From Dallia pectoralis (lineage: Eukaryota; Chordata; Actinopteri; Esociformes; Umbridae): DNA of 64,000 nt. Location of the stretch: contig CM055761.1 of NCBI GenBank assembly GCA_029465975.1, forward strand, positions 8,110,529-8,174,528, read 5' to 3'. Under the pieces are notes generated by a model, which was not told the origin of the DNA, made no database searches, and saw only the letters and a list, made by a program, of their open reading frames with translations. Shown piece by piece: positions 62,101-64,000 of this stretch (positions are counted from its first letter, which is position 1; each line of letters starts with the position of its first letter). A program made the translations under genes and the position numbers.

Positions 62101-62800
62101 GGTTAATGTCACAGGGTATATATGGATGTGGTCGGGGTTAATGTCACAGGGTATATATGGATGTGGTCGGGGTTAATGTCACAGGGTATATATGGATGTG
62201 GTCTGGAGTTAATGTCACAGGGTATATATGGATGTGGTCTGGGTTAATGTCACAGGGTATATATGGATGTGGTCTGGGTTAATGTCACAGGGTATATATG
62301 GATGTGGTCGGGGTTAATGTCACAGGGTATATATGGATGTGGTCGGGGTTAATGTCACAGGGTATATATGGATGTGGTCTGGGTTAATGTCACAGGGTAT
62401 ATATGGATGTGGTCTGGGTTAATGTCACAGGGTATATATGGATGTGGTCGAGGTTAATGTCACAGGGTATATATGGATGTGGTCGAGGTTAATGTCACAG
62501 GGTATATATGGATGTGGTCGGGGTTAATGTCACAGGGTATATATGGATGTGGTCTGGGTTAATGTCACAGGGTATATATGGATGTGGTCGGGGTTAATGT
62601 CACAGGGTATATATGGATGTGGTCGGGGTTAATGTCACAGGGTATATATGGATGTGGTCGGGGTTAATGTCACAGGGTATATATGGATGTGGTCTGGGTT
62701 AATGTCACAGGGTATATATGGATGTGGTCGGGGTTAATGTCACAGGGTATATATGGATGTGGTCGGAGTTAATGTCACAGGGTATATATGGATGTGGTCG
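59126..62800. repeat. 35-bp satellite array with higher-order structure
   Basis: About 105 copies of a 35-bp unit with TTAATGTCACAGGG and TATATATGGATGTGGTC. Variation lies in GGTCGGGG, GGTCGAGG and GGTCTGGG. Rare variants recur at a fixed distance: GTATTTATGG at about 59241, 60543 and 61836, and GAATATATGG at 59939 and 61241. This indicates 1.29-1.30-kb block duplications (37 units). Confidence 0.97.
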
Positions 62801-63102
62801 AGGTGTGTTGTCACATGGGTTGCTCATGAGGTTACTTATCCTTGAGTGTCTAGTGTGTCTAACAGATGCACTCTGAGCACCTTCCCCATTCGGTTGCCTA
62901 CAAGTAGACATACAACTGGACCGTTTTCACACACATACTTACCAGTACTTGGCAAGAAACTCTTGCACATTCTTTTATCTCCCTATCTTCCCATCTCTCC
63001 ATTACAGATATCTATCAATATATTGTAAATTGTAGGAGGCATTTGTTGCTGTGCAAATCTGGCACAATAAATCACCATGGTACTGCTACATGACCCAAGA
63101 CC
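62801..63102 (+). other. F-BAR intron 1, unique DNA
   Basis: Nothing recognised. Confidence 0.4.
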
Positions 63103-63105
63103 CAC

Positions 63106-63482
63106 TCGCCTCAGTGTGTCGCCTCAGTGTGTCGCCTCAGTGTGTCGCCTCAGTGTGTCGCCTCAGTGTGTCGCCTCAGTGTGTCGCCTCAGTGTGTCGC
63201 CTCAGTGTGTCGCCTCAGTGTGTCGCCTCAGTGTGTCGCCTCAGTGCGTCGCCTCAGTGCGTCGCCTCAGTGCGTCGCCTCAGTGCGTCGCCTCAGTGCG
63301 TCGCCTCAGTGCGTCGCCTCAGTGCGTCGCCTCAGTGCGTCGCCTCAGTGCGTCGCCTCAGTGCGTCGCCTCAGTGCGTCGCCTCAGTGCGTCGCCTCAG
63401 TGCGTCGCCTCTGTGCGTCGCCTCAGTGCGTCGCCTCAGTGCGTCGCCTCAGTGCGTCGCCTCAGTGCGTCGCCTCAGTGTA
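63106..63482. repeat. 13-bp tandem repeat with a sharp variant boundary
   Basis: About 29 copies of CGCCTCAGTGTGT. The first ten or so read GTGTGT and the rest GTGCGT, changing once at about 63245. One unit has CTCTGTG. Because 13 is not a multiple of three, all three plus frames stay open and produce false ORFs of 126-155 codons. Confidence 0.96.
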
Positions 63483-63860
63483 TTCTTTGTCACACTTGTT
63501 GCTATGAACTTTAGTTAATAAATGATGCGTCGCTATTACTGAGTTTTAGCATTCTTCACCTGTAATTTCCCCTCCATTTTCTCACTTTTTGTCAGAATTT
63601 CTCTTTCCCTATGCTGTTGTCTCTGTTCAATTTAAAAGCCTATACTGACCCTAGACAACACTACACGCTGGACCAGAATCTAGCACTCCTTTGGCTCTTG
63701 GCCACGTTCAACATTCTGTAGTGTAATATCTCCGCTGCAGAGAGAATGCAACCGCTTTCACTTTGAGATAAAACAGCCATCAAATATTAAAATCACAGGT
63801 TAAATACCGGCAGTCTGTGTAGAGCTCCACCTGTGCAGCTCGTACTGTGCAGCTTCGCCA
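63483..63860 (+). other. F-BAR intron 1, unique DNA
   Basis: Nothing recognised. Confidence 0.4.
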
Positions 63861-63950
63861 GTTTCCCTTTGCAGGCCCGACTGTGCAGGCCCGACTGTGC
63901 AGGCCCGACTGTGCAGGCCCGACTGTGCAGCTCCGACTGTGCAGCTCCGA
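63861..63950. repeat. 14-bp tandem repeat
   Basis: About six copies of GCAGGCCCGACTGT, the last two in the form GCAGCTCCGACTGT. Confidence 0.88.
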
Positions 63951-64000
63951 CAGTCCCCCAGTTTTCACTTTGTGAAATATTCATTCATTGCCAGCAATTA

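Noticed and set aside
63051..63518. Three overlapping ORFs of 126-155 codons
   Set aside because: A 13-bp unit open in every plus frame explains all of them.

Overview
The window is vertebrate nuclear DNA, almost certainly from a teleost fish. The signs are long (CA/TG)n microsatellites, many minisatellites, two spliced vertebrate-type first exons, L2-like LINE debris, and interspersed repeats of types common in bony fish. One repeat (about 39.93-40.4 kb) resembles a family frequent in salmonid and pike genomes. That is only a weak hint at the lineage, and I cannot name a species. By eye, tandem repeats and mobile elements fill well over a third of the window.

Only two host gene fragments can be supported. 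On the minus strand, 3022-3670 is the first coding exon of a leucine-rich-repeat membrane protein that matches LRRC52, a BK-channel gamma subunit; its later exon is not visible here. On the plus strand, 38246-38269 is a tiny first coding exon (MTWGTELW, then a GTGAGT donor) of a CIP4/FBP17/Toca-1 family F-BAR gene. Its second exon was not found, so 38270 to the end is probably one long intron. The two genes are divergently oriented and nothing indicates that they are coordinated.

Layout: 1-806, 38-bp repeat; 1443-1828, 14-bp repeat; 3.0-3.9 kb, lrrc52 exon 1 and promoter; 5.16-14.94 kb, a 67-bp satellite with higher-order structure; 14.94-15.34 kb, polypyrimidine tract; 16.3-17.36 kb, decayed LTRs including a solo LTR with target duplication; 17.36-21.17 kb, LINE fragments and a 300-bp TG tract; 21.64-29.1 kb, a 20-bp satellite interrupted by a 6.56-kb retroelement with three LTRs; 31.1 kb, an interspersed repeat; 34.15-34.99 kb, a second LTR family; 38.2 kb, F-BAR exon 1 followed by a 48/50-bp minisatellite; 48.7, 51.3, 54.1, 59.1-62.8 and 63.1 kb, further minisatellites in the putative intron; 53.0-53.9 kb, an hAT-like MITE carrying two minisatellites; 58.1 kb, a small Tc1/mariner-type MITE.

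The most interesting object is the minus-strand retroelement at 22210-28768. Three 412-bp LTRs (two identical by eye, the third differing at two positions) flank two internal regions, with a 5-bp CAGAT duplication outside. Each internal region lacks any recognisable protease, reverse transcriptase or integrase and is mostly 27-30-bp minisatellite. One base inside each LTR is a 10-nt sequence, AATGCTAAGC, perfectly complementary to the predicted 5' end of the element's own RNA about 30 nt downstream of its TATA box. This is the arrangement expected for Tf1/sushi-type self-primed reverse transcription. An unrelated LTR family at 34152-34338 has the same layout with a different 10-mer, and both primer sites contain an ATG.
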